Source: an uncultured Rhodospirillales bacterium
GTDB lineage: Bacteria > Pseudomonadota > Alphaproteobacteria > Acetobacterales > Acetobacteraceae
Assembly: GCA_903928045.1 (NCBI GenBank)
Contig: CAIYPH010000225.1
Location: 1-9,331 of the forward strand
Length of the DNA: 9,331 bases
Direction of reading: 5' to 3'
The notes under the pieces were generated by a model, which made no database searches, was not told where the DNA came from, and saw only the letters and a program-made list of their open reading frames with translations. The position numbers and the translations under genes were made by a program. This document shows positions 1 to 6,703 of this stretch, one piece after another. The first letter of the stretch is position 1. Every line of letters begins with the position of its first letter.

Positions 1-1167
1 GGCCTCGGCTATATCTCGCCGGTTTCGACCCTGATCAAATGGTTCCCGGACCGGCGCGGCATGGCGACCGGCATGGCCATCATGGGCTTCGGCGGCGGCG
101 CCCTGGTCGGCGCGCCGCTGGCGGAATGGCTGATGGGCATGTTCCGCTCGCCCACCTCGGTCGGCGTCTGGCAGACCTTCGTGACCATGGCGGTGATCTA
201 TCTCTGCTTCATGGTGCCGGGCGCGCTCGGCTACCGCGTGCCGCCCAAGGGCTGGGTGCCCGAGGGCTGGACCCCGCCGGCCCAGACCAACGCGATGATC
301 ACCACCGGCCATGTCGATCTGAAGAACGCCCACAAGACGCTGGCATTCTGGATGATCTGGATCGTGCTGTGCCTCAACGTATCAGCCGGCATCGGCGTGA
401 TCGGCGTCGCCTCGCCCATGCTGCAAGAGATTTTCGGCGGCACCCTGATCGGCCAGCCCTCCGTGGGCTTCACCGCGCTCGATGAGAACCAGCGCAAAGC
501 GGTCGCCATCGTCGCCGCCGGGTTCACCGGGCTGCTGTCATTGTTCAACATCGCCGGCCGCTTCTTCTGGGCCTCGCTGTCGGACAAGATCGGCCGCAAG
601 GCGACCTACGCGACGTTCTTCACCCTGGGTATCGCCCTCTACGCCGGCGCGCCCTGGGCGGCGCATCATGGCGGGCTCGCGATGTTCGTCGCCTTCATCT
701 GCATCATCCTCTCGATGTATGGCGGCGGCTTCGCCACCGTGCCGGCCTATATCGCCGATATTTTCGGCACCCAGTTCGTCGGCGCCATCCATGGCCGCAT
801 CCTCACCGCCTGGTCCACCGCGGGCATCGTCGGGCCGGTGGTGGTGAACTACCTCCGCGAGGCCCAGCTCGCCGCCGGCGTCCCGCGCAGCCAGGTCTAC
901 GACCAGACGCTCTACATCCTCGCGAGCTTCCTGGTGGTCGGCTTCATCGCCAACCTGCTGATCCGCGCCTTGGCGGCCAAATGGTTCATGCCGGAAGCCG
1001 AAGTCGCGGCCTTGCAGGCGGACCTCGCGACCGTCAGCACCGGCTCGTCGGGCATCGGCCGCGGCGGGCTCGACGGCAAGGCGGCCCTGGCCTGGGCGGC
1101 GGTGGGCATTCCCCTGCTGGCCGGCGCCTACGTCACGCTGACGGCGGCGGTCGCCCTGTTCCGCTAA
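1..1167 (+). CDS. OFA-family MFS transporter (oxalate/formate antiporter-like), 3' part
   Basis: An inner-membrane major facilitator protein, open at the left edge, so the N-terminus (probably the first few transmembrane helices) is missing. The frame is open from base 1, and 388 residues are visible before the TAA. It begins inside the loop 2-3 region: a GLGYIS stretch followed by KWFPDRRG and a Gly-rich helix, which is typical of the OFA group (oxalate:formate antiporter family). A hydrophilic central loop rich in Pro and Trp (PPKGWVPEGW, coded near 241-270) separates the two six-helix halves. The second half carries the MFS signature loop GRFFWASLSDKIGRK (coded near 553-600). Family members exchange or import small carboxylates such as oxalate and formate, but the substrate cannot be read from sequence and no oxalate-catabolic gene is nearby. 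The gene converges with the isomerase-like gene. The family call is firm; the substrate is unknown. Confidence 0.88.
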   Translation, partial: GLGYISPVSTLIKWFPDRRGMATGMAIMGFGGGALVGAPLAEWLMGMFRSPTSVGVWQTFVTMAVIYLCFMVPGALGYRVPPKGWVPEGWTPPAQTNAMITTGHVDLKNAHKTLAFWMIWIVLCLNVSAGIGVIGVASPMLQEIFGGTLIGQPSVGFTALDENQRKAVAIVAAGFTGLLSLFNIAGRFFWASLSDKIGRKATYATFFTLGIALYAGAPWAAHHGGLAMFVAFICIILSMYGGGFATVPAYIADIFGTQFVGAIHGRILTAWSTAGIVGPVVVNYLREAQLAAGVPRSQVYDQTLYILASFLVVGFIANLLIRALAAKWFMPEAEVAALQADLATVSTGSSGIGRGGLDGKAALAWAAVGIPLLAGAYVTLTAAVALFR

Positions 1168-1183
1168 GGGGCACGATCAGGCA

Positions 1184-1209
1184 GCGGGGTCCGGCAACAC
1201 CGGCCCCGC
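1184..1209. terminator. GC-rich hairpin between convergent genes, possible bidirectional terminator
   Basis: In the 49-bp gap between two converging stop codons, GCGGGG (1184-1189) and CCGG (1191-1194) pair with CCGG (1200-1203) and CCCCGC (1204-1209). This makes a 10-bp stem with one bulged T and a five-base CAACA loop. Position and stability fit a shared transcription end. No strong T-run follows on either strand, so it is not a textbook intrinsic terminator; termination could be Rho-assisted. Confidence 0.5.
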
Positions 1210-1216
1210 CCCGCGC

Positions 1217-2206
1217 TTATTCGCCCGTCGCCTTGATCTCGTGCCAGCTCTGCCGCAGCCACTGCGCGATGGCCACTGCGTTGTCGAAAATCGAGTATTT
1301 CGCGCCGGCGCCGTAATCCACCGCCGGGATCATCTCCACCGTGATCTGCCGCAGGCGGCTCGCGGGGTTGGCGACGCGGTGGCGCATCATCCGCCGCAGC
1401 ACCTCTTTCCACGGCTCCAGCAGGCTCTCATCCCAATCCGAATGCCACTGGCCTGGCGCGGGGCGGATGAAGGGATACTGGATGCCGCGGCCGAAGCTGC
1501 CATCGGGGTGCTTGGCCCAGACGTTCACCGGGTTGTTCGGCACCGCGGCGCGGGCATGGGCGTGGGAGACCCAGTTTCTGCTGATCCAGAGGTCACTGAT
1601 GTTGCCGGGCTTGGTGGGATCGAGCTCGAGCTTGCCGGCGGCGATATCCTCGCGGTTGTTCTCGACGCCGAGCTCCTTCTCGTTGCCGATCTTGAAGATG
1701 ACGTGGCTGTGGTCGAAGGTGATGTTGAACTCGCCGCCACGCCGCTCCACCAGATCGCCCACCGCGGCGACGCGGGTGAAGCGTTCGGACCACATGTTCA
1801 CGTGGATCTCGAAGCACGGCATCACGCCGAGCTTGGCGCCGATTTCGGAAATCCACAGGAACGTGTCGGCCAGACGCTGGTCGGTCACCCGCTTGCCATC
1901 CACGTCATGCACCAGGATCTGCATGTTCTGGGCGCGGCCGCCGAAGGTTTTGGCGATGCGCAGATGCCACTCCATCAGCGGCTCGTCGCGCCCGAGCATG
2001 TAGAAGAAACTGCCGGCCGCGAGCGGCACGCCGTGCTTCTCGGACGCACGGCGGAATTCGTCGATCTGCAAGGGCGGGGGCGAGCGCTCGATATAGTCGA
2101 AGGCGCCGCTGTCCTTGACCATCGCGAAAATAGTGTCGACGTCCGGCACGTGCTGGTCGGTATGCAGCACGCCGCCGCCGCTGACCCCGATGAGCAGATC
2201 TTCCAT
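1217..2206 (-). CDS. Xylose-isomerase-like TIM-barrel protein (sugar isomerase/epimerase family)
   Basis: A cytoplasmic protein of 329 residues that reads as a metal-dependent TIM-barrel enzyme of the sugar phosphate isomerase/epimerase (AP endonuclease 2-like) superfamily. The spacing of candidate ligands supports this: Glu133 in CFEIHVN, Asp165/His166/His168 in ITFDHSH, His215/His217 in SHAHA, and Glu291 in ITVEM. This is the Glu-Asp/His-His-Glu order at barrel strand ends seen in the superfamily. The start at 2206 is chosen because GGAGG lies 9 nt upstream (2216-2220); the frame continues 15 codons further up, but that extension has no ribosome site. The gene sits 56 bp downstream of epmA on the same strand and may be co-transcribed with it, though no functional link to EF-P is evident. 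The substrate is unknown: relatives act on xylose, hydroxypyruvate, myo-inositol derivatives and other sugars. No signal peptide is seen. Confidence 0.75.
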   Translation of the reverse strand: MEDLLIGVSGGGVLHTDQHVPDVDTIFAMVKDSGAFDYIERSPPPLQIDEFRRASEKHGVPLAAGSFFYMLGRDEPLMEWHLRIAKTFGGRAQNMQILVHDVDGKRVTDQRLADTFLWISEIGAKLGVMPCFEIHVNMWSERFTRVAAVGDLVERRGGEFNITFDHSHVIFKIGNEKELGVENNREDIAAGKLELDPTKPGNISDLWISRNWVSHAHARAAVPNNPVNVWAKHPDGSFGRGIQYPFIRPAPGQWHSDWDESLLEPWKEVLRRMMRHRVANPASRLRQITVEMIPAVDYGAGAKYSIFDNAVAIAQWLRQSWHEIKATGE

Positions 2207-2215
2207 GGTGTGTTT

Positions 2216-2220
2216 CCTCC
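2216..2220 (-). promoter_or_regulatory. Ribosome binding site deciding the isomerase-like start
   Basis: On the minus strand GGAGG is followed by nine bases and then ATG at 2206. It is one of the clearest Shine-Dalgarno sites in the window. It settles the start against an in-frame Met 15 codons upstream at 2251, which would lie inside the epmA-isomerase spacer. Confidence 0.75.
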
Positions 2221-2262
2221 GTTGCCGGATCGTAGACCGCGGCGGCGGCAAACCGGAAGAGG

Positions 2263-3264
2263 CTATGGCGAGGGCAGCCAGAGCACCTGGTCGATCCGGT
2301 CCGCGCCGGCGGCGATCATCGCCAGCCGGTCGAAGCCGAGCGCGATGCCGGCGGATGGGGGCATGCCGTGTTCGAGGGCGGCGAGGAAATCCTCATCGAG
2401 CGGCCATCCGGCATCGCCGTAGAGTTCGGCGCGGCGGGCGCGATCGGCGATGAAGCGGGCGCGCTGCTCGGCGGCGTCGGTGAGTTCGACGAAGGCGTTG
2501 GCGAGTTCCATGCCGCAGACGAACAGCTCGAACCGCTCGGCAACCCGGGGGTCGGCCGGGTCCCGCCGGGCCAGTGCCGCCTGGGCGGCGGGCCAGTGGG
2601 TGAGGAAGGTCGGCTGGCCGCGCCCGATGACGGGCTCGATCTTGTCGAGCAGCAGGCGGAAAAACAGGTCCTCCCAGTCCTCCCCCTCACGCAGCCGCAC
2701 CCCGGCCTGAGCGGCCAGCGCCGCGGCGTCATCCGCGGTGGCGAGCAGGTCGGCGCCGACATGGCGGGCGAAGGCGTCGGTCATGCGCAGCGTCTCGGCC
2801 ACGGCGAGATCAGTGGTGATCCCCCGGCACGTCACCACCGGCGGGAGCACGGCGCGCAGCAGGTCTTGCGTTTCTTCGATCAGGGACGCCATGTCGGCGC
2901 CCGGGCGATACCATTCCAGCATGGTGAATTCGCGCGCATGGGTGTCGCTGCCCTCGCCGTTGCGCCACACCCGGGCAAGCTGGAAAATCGGCCCGGCACC
3001 GCCCACCAACAGGCGTTTCATGGCGAATTCCGGGCTGGTGTGCAGCCAGAGGGGACGCCGTTCGCCATGCGGCGTGATGCGCTCGGTGCGGAAGGTCGCG
3101 AGATGCACCTCCTCGCCCGGCGCCGTGACCGCATAGGGGGTCTCCACCTCCATATAGCCGCGGGCGGTGAAGAAGGCGCGCACTGCGGCAGTCAGTAAGG
3201 CGCGACGGCGGAGGAACGGCAGGCGGGCTTGCAGCTGCTCGGGGTGCCAAGGGGGCTGGGTCAT
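2263..3264 (-). CDS. epmA: EF-P lysine ligase EpmA (PoxA/GenX, LysRS paralogue)
   Basis: A cytoplasmic ligase related to the catalytic core of class II lysyl-tRNA synthetase, without its anticodon-binding domain. It activates a lysine-type amino acid with ATP and attaches it to a conserved Lys of elongation factor P. At 333 residues it is close to the roughly 325 of the E. coli protein. Motif 2 is clear (FQLARVWRNGEG, residues 94-105, then EFTMLEWYRP at 112-121), as are the preceding LHTSPEFAMKRLL (74-86) and the MELANAFVELTDA block (252-264). Motif 3 is GIALGFDRL (306-314), with Ala308 where true LysRS usually has Gly, an EpmA hallmark. The Met at 3264 fits the expected N-terminus, though its ribosome site is weak. 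The gene is transcribed divergently from efp, its substrate gene, so function and context agree. No epmB lies in the window. Confidence 0.95.
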   Translation of the reverse strand: MTQPPWHPEQLQARLPFLRRRALLTAAVRAFFTARGYMEVETPYAVTAPGEEVHLATFRTERITPHGERRPLWLHTSPEFAMKRLLVGGAGPIFQLARVWRNGEGSDTHAREFTMLEWYRPGADMASLIEETQDLLRAVLPPVVTCRGITTDLAVAETLRMTDAFARHVGADLLATADDAAALAAQAGVRLREGEDWEDLFFRLLLDKIEPVIGRGQPTFLTHWPAAQAALARRDPADPRVAERFELFVCGMELANAFVELTDAAEQRARFIADRARRAELYGDAGWPLDEDFLAALEHGMPPSAGIALGFDRLAMIAAGADRIDQVLWLPSP

Positions 3265-3317
3265 GCCCGCATCTAGCGCGAAGCCGGGGCTCGCGGAACT
3301 CCCATGCTGCGCTCGCC

Positions 3318-3346
3318 TTGCCGTCGCCCCCCGATCGGTCTAGAAG
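3318..3346 (+). promoter_or_regulatory. Candidate sigma-70-type promoter for efp
   Basis: TTGCCG (3318-3323) and TAGAAG (3341-3346) are separated by exactly 17 bp in the epmA-efp divergent spacer. Each matches the housekeeping consensus at four of six positions. A start near 3353 would leave a leader of about 35 nt before the efp ATG. Position and spacing are good, but box quality is modest in GC-rich DNA. No convincing promoter was found for epmA on the other strand. Confidence 0.42.
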
Positions 3347-3388
3347 CCGCGCCTTGCACCATTCCCAGAATTGCCCGAGAGAATCCCG

Positions 3389-3955
3389 ATGAAGCAGCAG
3401 GCCAACCTCATCCGCGCCGGCCAGGTGATCGAACACGAAGGTCGCCGCTGGACGGTGCTCAAGCAGCAGATCATCACCCCCGGCAAGGGCGGCGCCTTCA
3501 TCCAGGTTGAAATGCGCGACCTCAAGACCGGCAACAAGACCAATGAGCGCTGGCGCACCGCCGATACCGTCGAGCGGCTGATGACGGATAATCGCGAGTA
3601 CACCTACTCCTACACCGACGGCGAAAACCTCGTGCTGATGGATCCCGAGACCTTCGAGCAGACGATGGTGCCGGTGGATATCCTCGGCGAGCAGGCCCCC
3701 TTCCTGCAGGACAACATGACCGTCGAGGCCGATCTGGTCGAAGGCGACGTGGTCGCGCTGCATCTGCCGCAATCCGCCGTGCTCGAGGTCATCGAGGCCG
3801 ATCCGGTGGTCAAGGGCCAGACCGCGACCTCCTCCTACAAGCCTGCCATCCTCTCCAACGGCGTGAAGACCATGGTGCCGCCCTTCGTTGAGGCCGGCGA
3901 GAAGATCGTCGTCCGCATCGAGGACGCGAGCTACATGGAGCGCTACAAAGGCTGA
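3389..3955 (+). CDS. efp: Translation elongation factor P
   Basis: EF-P binds the ribosome beside the P-site tRNA and relieves stalling at polyproline. The protein is 188 residues, the normal three-domain length. The N-terminal KOW-like domain carries the modification loop TPGKGGAF with Lys33, equivalent to the lysine modified by EpmA in E. coli EF-P. The middle domain holds TYSYTDGENLVLMDPETFEQ, and the C-terminal OB domain has the family signature from KGQTATSSYKPA through ILSNGVKTMVPPF, ending in MERYKG. The ATG at 3389 is chosen over an upstream in-frame TTG at 3371 because it gives the usual EF-P N-terminus and has a purine-rich GAGAGAA (3377-3383) ahead of it. It is followed 6 bp later by the phosphatase gene and is divergent from epmA. 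The Pro-Gly-Lys-Gly loop and the neighbouring ligase mark it as the EpmA-dependent, lysine-modified class. Confidence 0.97.
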   Translation: MKQQANLIRAGQVIEHEGRRWTVLKQQIITPGKGGAFIQVEMRDLKTGNKTNERWRTADTVERLMTDNREYTYSYTDGENLVLMDPETFEQTMVPVDILGEQAPFLQDNMTVEADLVEGDVVALHLPQSAVLEVIEADPVVKGQTATSSYKPAILSNGVKTMVPPFVEAGEKIVVRIEDASYMERYKG

Positions 3956-3961
3956 TCCCCC

Positions 3962-4789
3962 ATGGCCATGCGCCTCTCCGCCCATATGACGGTCATGCAG
4001 AACGCGGCGCAGCGCGCGTCGAAGCGGCTGCTGCGTGATTTTGCCGAGGTCGAGCAGCTTCAGGTCTCGGTGAAAGGCCCCGGCGACTTCGTCAGCCAGG
4101 CCGACACCCGGGCCGAGCAGTCGATCCGCGAAGACCTGTATAAGGCGCGGCCGGGCTATGCCTTCCTCATGGAGGAGAGCGGCGCCTCGGGTTCCGAGAA
4201 CTGGACCTGGCGCTGGGTGGTGGACCCGCTGGACGGCACCTCGAACTTCCTGCACGGCATCCCGCACTGGGCGATCTCGATCGGCCTCGAACGCCGGCAC
4301 GACGACGGCACCATCGAGACGGTGGCCGGGTGCATCTATGCGCCGACCGTCGATGAGATGTTCTGGGCCGAAAAGGGCATCGGCGCCTTCCTCAACGATC
4401 GCCGCCTGCGCGTTTCCGGCCGGCGGGATCTCAAGGAGGCGATGTTCGCCACCGGCATCCCCTTCGCCGCCGTGGCACCGCGCAACCGTCTCGCCTTCGC
4501 CCGCACTTTGGCGACGTTGATGCCGCAAGTCGCCGGCATCCGCCGCTTCGGTGCGGCGGCGCTCGATCTCGCCTGGGTCGCCGCCGGGCGCTACGAGGGG
4601 TTCTGGGAACTCGGCCTCAAGCCATGGGACTACTGCGCCGGCGTGCTGATCGCCCGCGAGGCCGGCAGTTTCGCCACCGACCCCGATGGCGGCGAAGTGC
4701 GCGAGGGCAATGTGGTGGTGGCGACACCCCCGATGCATCCCCATCTGCTGGCTGCCGTCGCCGACGGCGTCGCAGCCGCGTCGCGCTGA
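3962..4789 (+). CDS. suhB: Inositol-1-monophosphatase family protein (SuhB type)
   Basis: A cytoplasmic Mg2+-dependent, lithium-sensitive-type phosphatase of the FIG/IMPase superfamily, 275 residues, full length. Metal-site motifs are complete: Asp48 in SQADTRAE, the Glu71-Glu72 pair in LMEESG, WVVDPLDGTSNFLHGIP (85-101) with Asp88 and Asp91, and WDYCAG (222-227) with Asp223. The N-terminal stretch up to QVSVKGPGDFVSQAD resembles alphaproteobacterial SuhB-like proteins. The predicted reaction is hydrolysis of myo-inositol-1-phosphate or a related sugar phosphate; in E. coli SuhB also assists rRNA antitermination, and whether this one does is unknown. It starts 6 bp after the efp stop, with AAAGG (3947-3951) inside the end of efp as a likely ribosome site, so the two are almost certainly co-transcribed. 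A second in-frame ATG at 3968 is an equally possible start. A substrate other than inositol phosphate cannot be excluded. Confidence 0.9.
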   Translation: MAMRLSAHMTVMQNAAQRASKRLLRDFAEVEQLQVSVKGPGDFVSQADTRAEQSIREDLYKARPGYAFLMEESGASGSENWTWRWVVDPLDGTSNFLHGIPHWAISIGLERRHDDGTIETVAGCIYAPTVDEMFWAEKGIGAFLNDRRLRVSGRRDLKEAMFATGIPFAAVAPRNRLAFARTLATLMPQVAGIRRFGAAALDLAWVAAGRYEGFWELGLKPWDYCAGVLIAREAGSFATDPDGGEVREGNVVVATPPMHPHLLAAVADGVAAASR

Positions 4790-4798
4790 CTCTTTGCT

Positions 4799-4828
4799 GC
4801 GCGCGGCCGCCCCGCCAACCCCGCGCGC
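4799..4828 (+). terminator. Possible terminator hairpin after the efp-phosphatase operon
   Basis: GCGCGCGG (4799-4806) and CCGCGCGC (4821-4828) form a perfect 8-bp stem around a 14-base pyrimidine-rich loop, 9 bp after the phosphatase stop. No T-run follows, so this would be a Rho-assisted end or simply a stable RNA 3' structure. GC-rich DNA makes such stems fairly easy to find, hence the low score. Confidence 0.33.
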
Positions 4829-4846
4829 GTGGTCACATCACATTCA

Positions 4847-4875
4847 TTGAGCGGGCGCCGCCCCTCGGCTAGGGT
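4847..4875 (+). promoter_or_regulatory. Weak candidate promoter for the three-gene envelope cluster
   Basis: TTGAGC (4847-4852) and TAGGGT (4870-4875) are 17 bp apart in the only sizeable gap ahead of the cluster. The -35 box matches at four of six positions and the -10 box at three. Transcription would begin only a few bases before the ATG at 4886, giving a near-leaderless message. Alternatively the overlapping GGGTGGG (4872-4878) is a ribosome site and the true promoter lies upstream. The two readings compete. Confidence 0.28.
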
Positions 4876-4885
4876 GGGTCCATCG

Positions 4886-5533
4886 ATGAAAAATCTTGTG
4901 CTCCTCGTTTTCGCCGCCAGTCTCGCCGCTACCTCTGCCACCGCGCAGGGAACGGGAAAGCCCGCCGCGCGGCCCGCGGTGAGCATCCCCACGGCCCCGC
5001 CGGCGGCGGCGAGCGTGCCGGCGGCCAATCCGGCGGCCAATGCGCCCTCTCCCGCCGCGCCGGCACAGGCCATCCCCGCCGCCGCCCCGCCGCCGCCCAC
5101 CCTGCCGCCGGCGACCGTGGTGCCGACCCGCCCGGCGCCGCCGCCAATGCCGGTGGCGATCACCGCGGATGCGCCCGGCGGGGTGAGCACCACCGCGGAT
5201 GGCACGCGGATCACCTTCGGCGCTGGGCGCGCGGACATGACGCAGGCCAGCGCGGACACGATACGGGCGCTCGCGCGGGCCGGGCGGACGCTGACCACCA
5301 CCTATACGATTACCGCGCTCGCCGCCGGCACCGCGGAGGACCCCTCGGCGGCACGGCGGGTTTCGCTGTCGCGCGGCCTGGCCCTGCGCTCGCTGCTGAT
5401 CACCGAGGGAATTCCCTCAACCCGCATCTACGTCCACGCGCTCGGCAACACCCCGGAGTCGATCGGGCACGACCCGGCCGACCGCGCCGACATCGTGGTG
5501 AAACCGCAATCTGCCGTGAAGCCCACGCCATGA
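4886..5533 (+). CDS. Exported protein with Ala/Pro-rich linker and divergent OmpA-like domain
   Basis: A 215-residue exported protein. The signal peptide MKNLVLLVFAASLAATSATA is followed by probable cleavage near residue 20. A low-complexity Ala/Pro linker (about 22-98) follows, then a C-terminal domain (about 100-206) with the OmpA/MotB fold pattern: a strand (TYTITALAAG), a helix (RRVSLSRGLALRSLLITEGI) and a strand (TRIYVHALGN). Unlike typical OmpA domains, the Asp of the GHxD-type motif is absent (ALAAG) and the Arg of LSxxRA is replaced by Leu165, so meso-DAP binding is doubtful. The start at 4886 is chosen because it gives a clean signal peptide; the frame is open further upstream without one. 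Its TGA overlaps the next gene's ATG by 4 bp (ATGA), indicating translational coupling with the MotA-like protein. It is probably a periplasmic accessory of that complex; the exact function is unknown. Confidence 0.82.
   Translation: MKNLVLLVFAASLAATSATAQGTGKPAARPAVSIPTAPPAAASVPAANPAANAPSPAAPAQAIPAAAPPPPTLPPATVVPTRPAPPPMPVAITADAPGGVSTTADGTRITFGAGRADMTQASADTIRALARAGRTLTTTYTITALAAGTAEDPSAARRVSLSRGLALRSLLITEGIPSTRIYVHALGNTPESIGHDPADRADIVVKPQSAVKPTP
5018..5041 (+). repeat. Tandem 12-bp duplication in the Ala/Pro linker
   Basis: CCGGCGGCCAAT occurs twice back to back inside the linker of the exported OmpA-like protein and encodes PAAN-PAAN. It keeps frame and reads as a recent slippage event in a disordered linker. 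Confidence 0.8.
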
Positions 5534-6684
5534 CGCGACCGACGCAATATCTCTACCGCATGCTCGCCTTCCTGCTCGCGGTCGCCGTGCTTGGCGTGCT
5601 GCTGCGGGACGTGCTGATCGACGCCATCGCGGTCAACCCGCTGCTGAACGGGCTCATCCTCGCCGTACTGGCGCTCGGGATCTCCTGGAATATCCGCCAG
5701 GTGACCCGGCTCGCGCCGGAAGTCGCGTGGCTGGAGACGTTCCAGAAGGCCCGTGCCCGGCTTGGCTCGCTCCCGGCGCCGCGGCTGCTGGCGCCGATGG
5801 CGAGTATGCTGGCGCTCCGGGCCGGCAAGGCGAAGGATGGGCAGGAGCGGTTCACCCTTTCGGCCCCGGCGACGCGCTCGCTGCTCGACACCATCGCCTC
5901 GCGGCTCGATGAGAGCCGGGAGTTGTCGCGCTATACCACCGGGCTGCTGATCTTCCTCGGGCTGCTCGGCACGTTCTGGGGCCTGTTGTTGACGGTGCAT
6001 TCGGTGGGCGACGTGATTACCGGCATGTCGGTCGGCACCGGGGACATCAATGCGCTGTTCGAGCAGCTGAAATCCGGGCTGTCGCAGCCGTTGAAGGGGA
6101 TGGGCACGGCGTTCTCCTGTTCGATGCTGGGGCTGGCAAGCGCTCTCGTGCTGGGGTTTCTCGATCTGACGGCGGGGCAGGCGCAGAACCGGTTTTTCAA
6201 TGAGTTGGAGGAATGGCTGGCGAGTCTGACCCGGCTCTCCTCCGGCGTGCTGGGCGGTGACGCCGAGGGTGGCGGGTCGGTACCTGTGTATGTCCAGGCG
6301 CTGCTGGAGCAGACGGCGGAAAACATGGAGGCGTTGCAGCGCACGATGTCGCGTGGCGACGATGACCGGCGGGATACCGGCAACGCCATTCTCGCGCTGT
6401 CCGAACGGCTCGCGACCCTCGCCGACACCTTGCGGACCAGCCAGCAGTTGATGTTGCGGCTGGCGGAGACGCAGCAGACGATCGGGCCGGCGATTTCCCG
6501 CCTCGCCGACCGGACCGAGGGCGATGACGTCGCGCGGGCGCATTTGCGCAATATCGAGCTGTATCTCCAGCGGCTGATCACCGAGAGCGAGCAGGGCCGC
6601 AGCCAGTCGACCGCGGAATTGCGCAACGAGATCAAGATCCTGACCCGCACCATCGCCGCCATCGCCGAGGACCCGCAGCGATGA
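5530..6684 (+). CDS. MotA/TolQ/ExbB-like proton-channel membrane protein
   Basis: A 384-residue inner-membrane protein. Four hydrophobic segments are visible: about 9-26, 37-55, 137-160 and 191-213. The third contains LGLLGTFWGLLLTV, the signature of the TolQ/ExbB/MotA channel subunit. The fourth, preceded by LSQPLKGMGTAFSCSMLGL, matches the second signature helix. An 80-residue cytoplasmic stretch links the second and third helices, as in MotA, while TolQ and ExbB normally have three helices. After the last helix comes a cytoplasmic tail of about 170 residues, largely helical, with Gln/Arg/Leu heptad-like runs (about 255-384). No ribosome site is needed because translation is coupled to the upstream stop through ATGA. 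The downstream MotB-like gene should encode the partner subunit. The role is probably a proton-driven or force-transmitting channel; the organelle it serves is unknown. Confidence 0.82.
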   Translation: MTRPTQYLYRMLAFLLAVAVLGVLLRDVLIDAIAVNPLLNGLILAVLALGISWNIRQVTRLAPEVAWLETFQKARARLGSLPAPRLLAPMASMLALRAGKAKDGQERFTLSAPATRSLLDTIASRLDESRELSRYTTGLLIFLGLLGTFWGLLLTVHSVGDVITGMSVGTGDINALFEQLKSGLSQPLKGMGTAFSCSMLGLASALVLGFLDLTAGQAQNRFFNELEEWLASLTRLSSGVLGGDAEGGGSVPVYVQALLEQTAENMEALQRTMSRGDDDRRDTGNAILALSERLATLADTLRTSQQLMLRLAETQQTIGPAISRLADRTEGDDVARAHLRNIELYLQRLITESEQGRSQSTAELRNEIKILTRTIAAIAEDPQR

Positions 6685-6703
6685 ACCGGCGCGGAGCCTG
6701 AGC

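Noticed and set aside
1241..2422. A 393-codon plus-strand open frame opposite the isomerase-like gene
   Set aside because: It crosses the boundary between two convincing minus-strand genes, and its translation has no fold-like pattern. It is a shadow frame.
2810..4744. A 644-codon minus-strand open frame antisense to efp and the phosphatase gene
   Set aside because: It is a mirror of high-GC coding bias. The translation is dominated by His, Gly, Arg and Asp without family motifs, and it overlaps the certain genes efp and the inositol monophosphatase gene.
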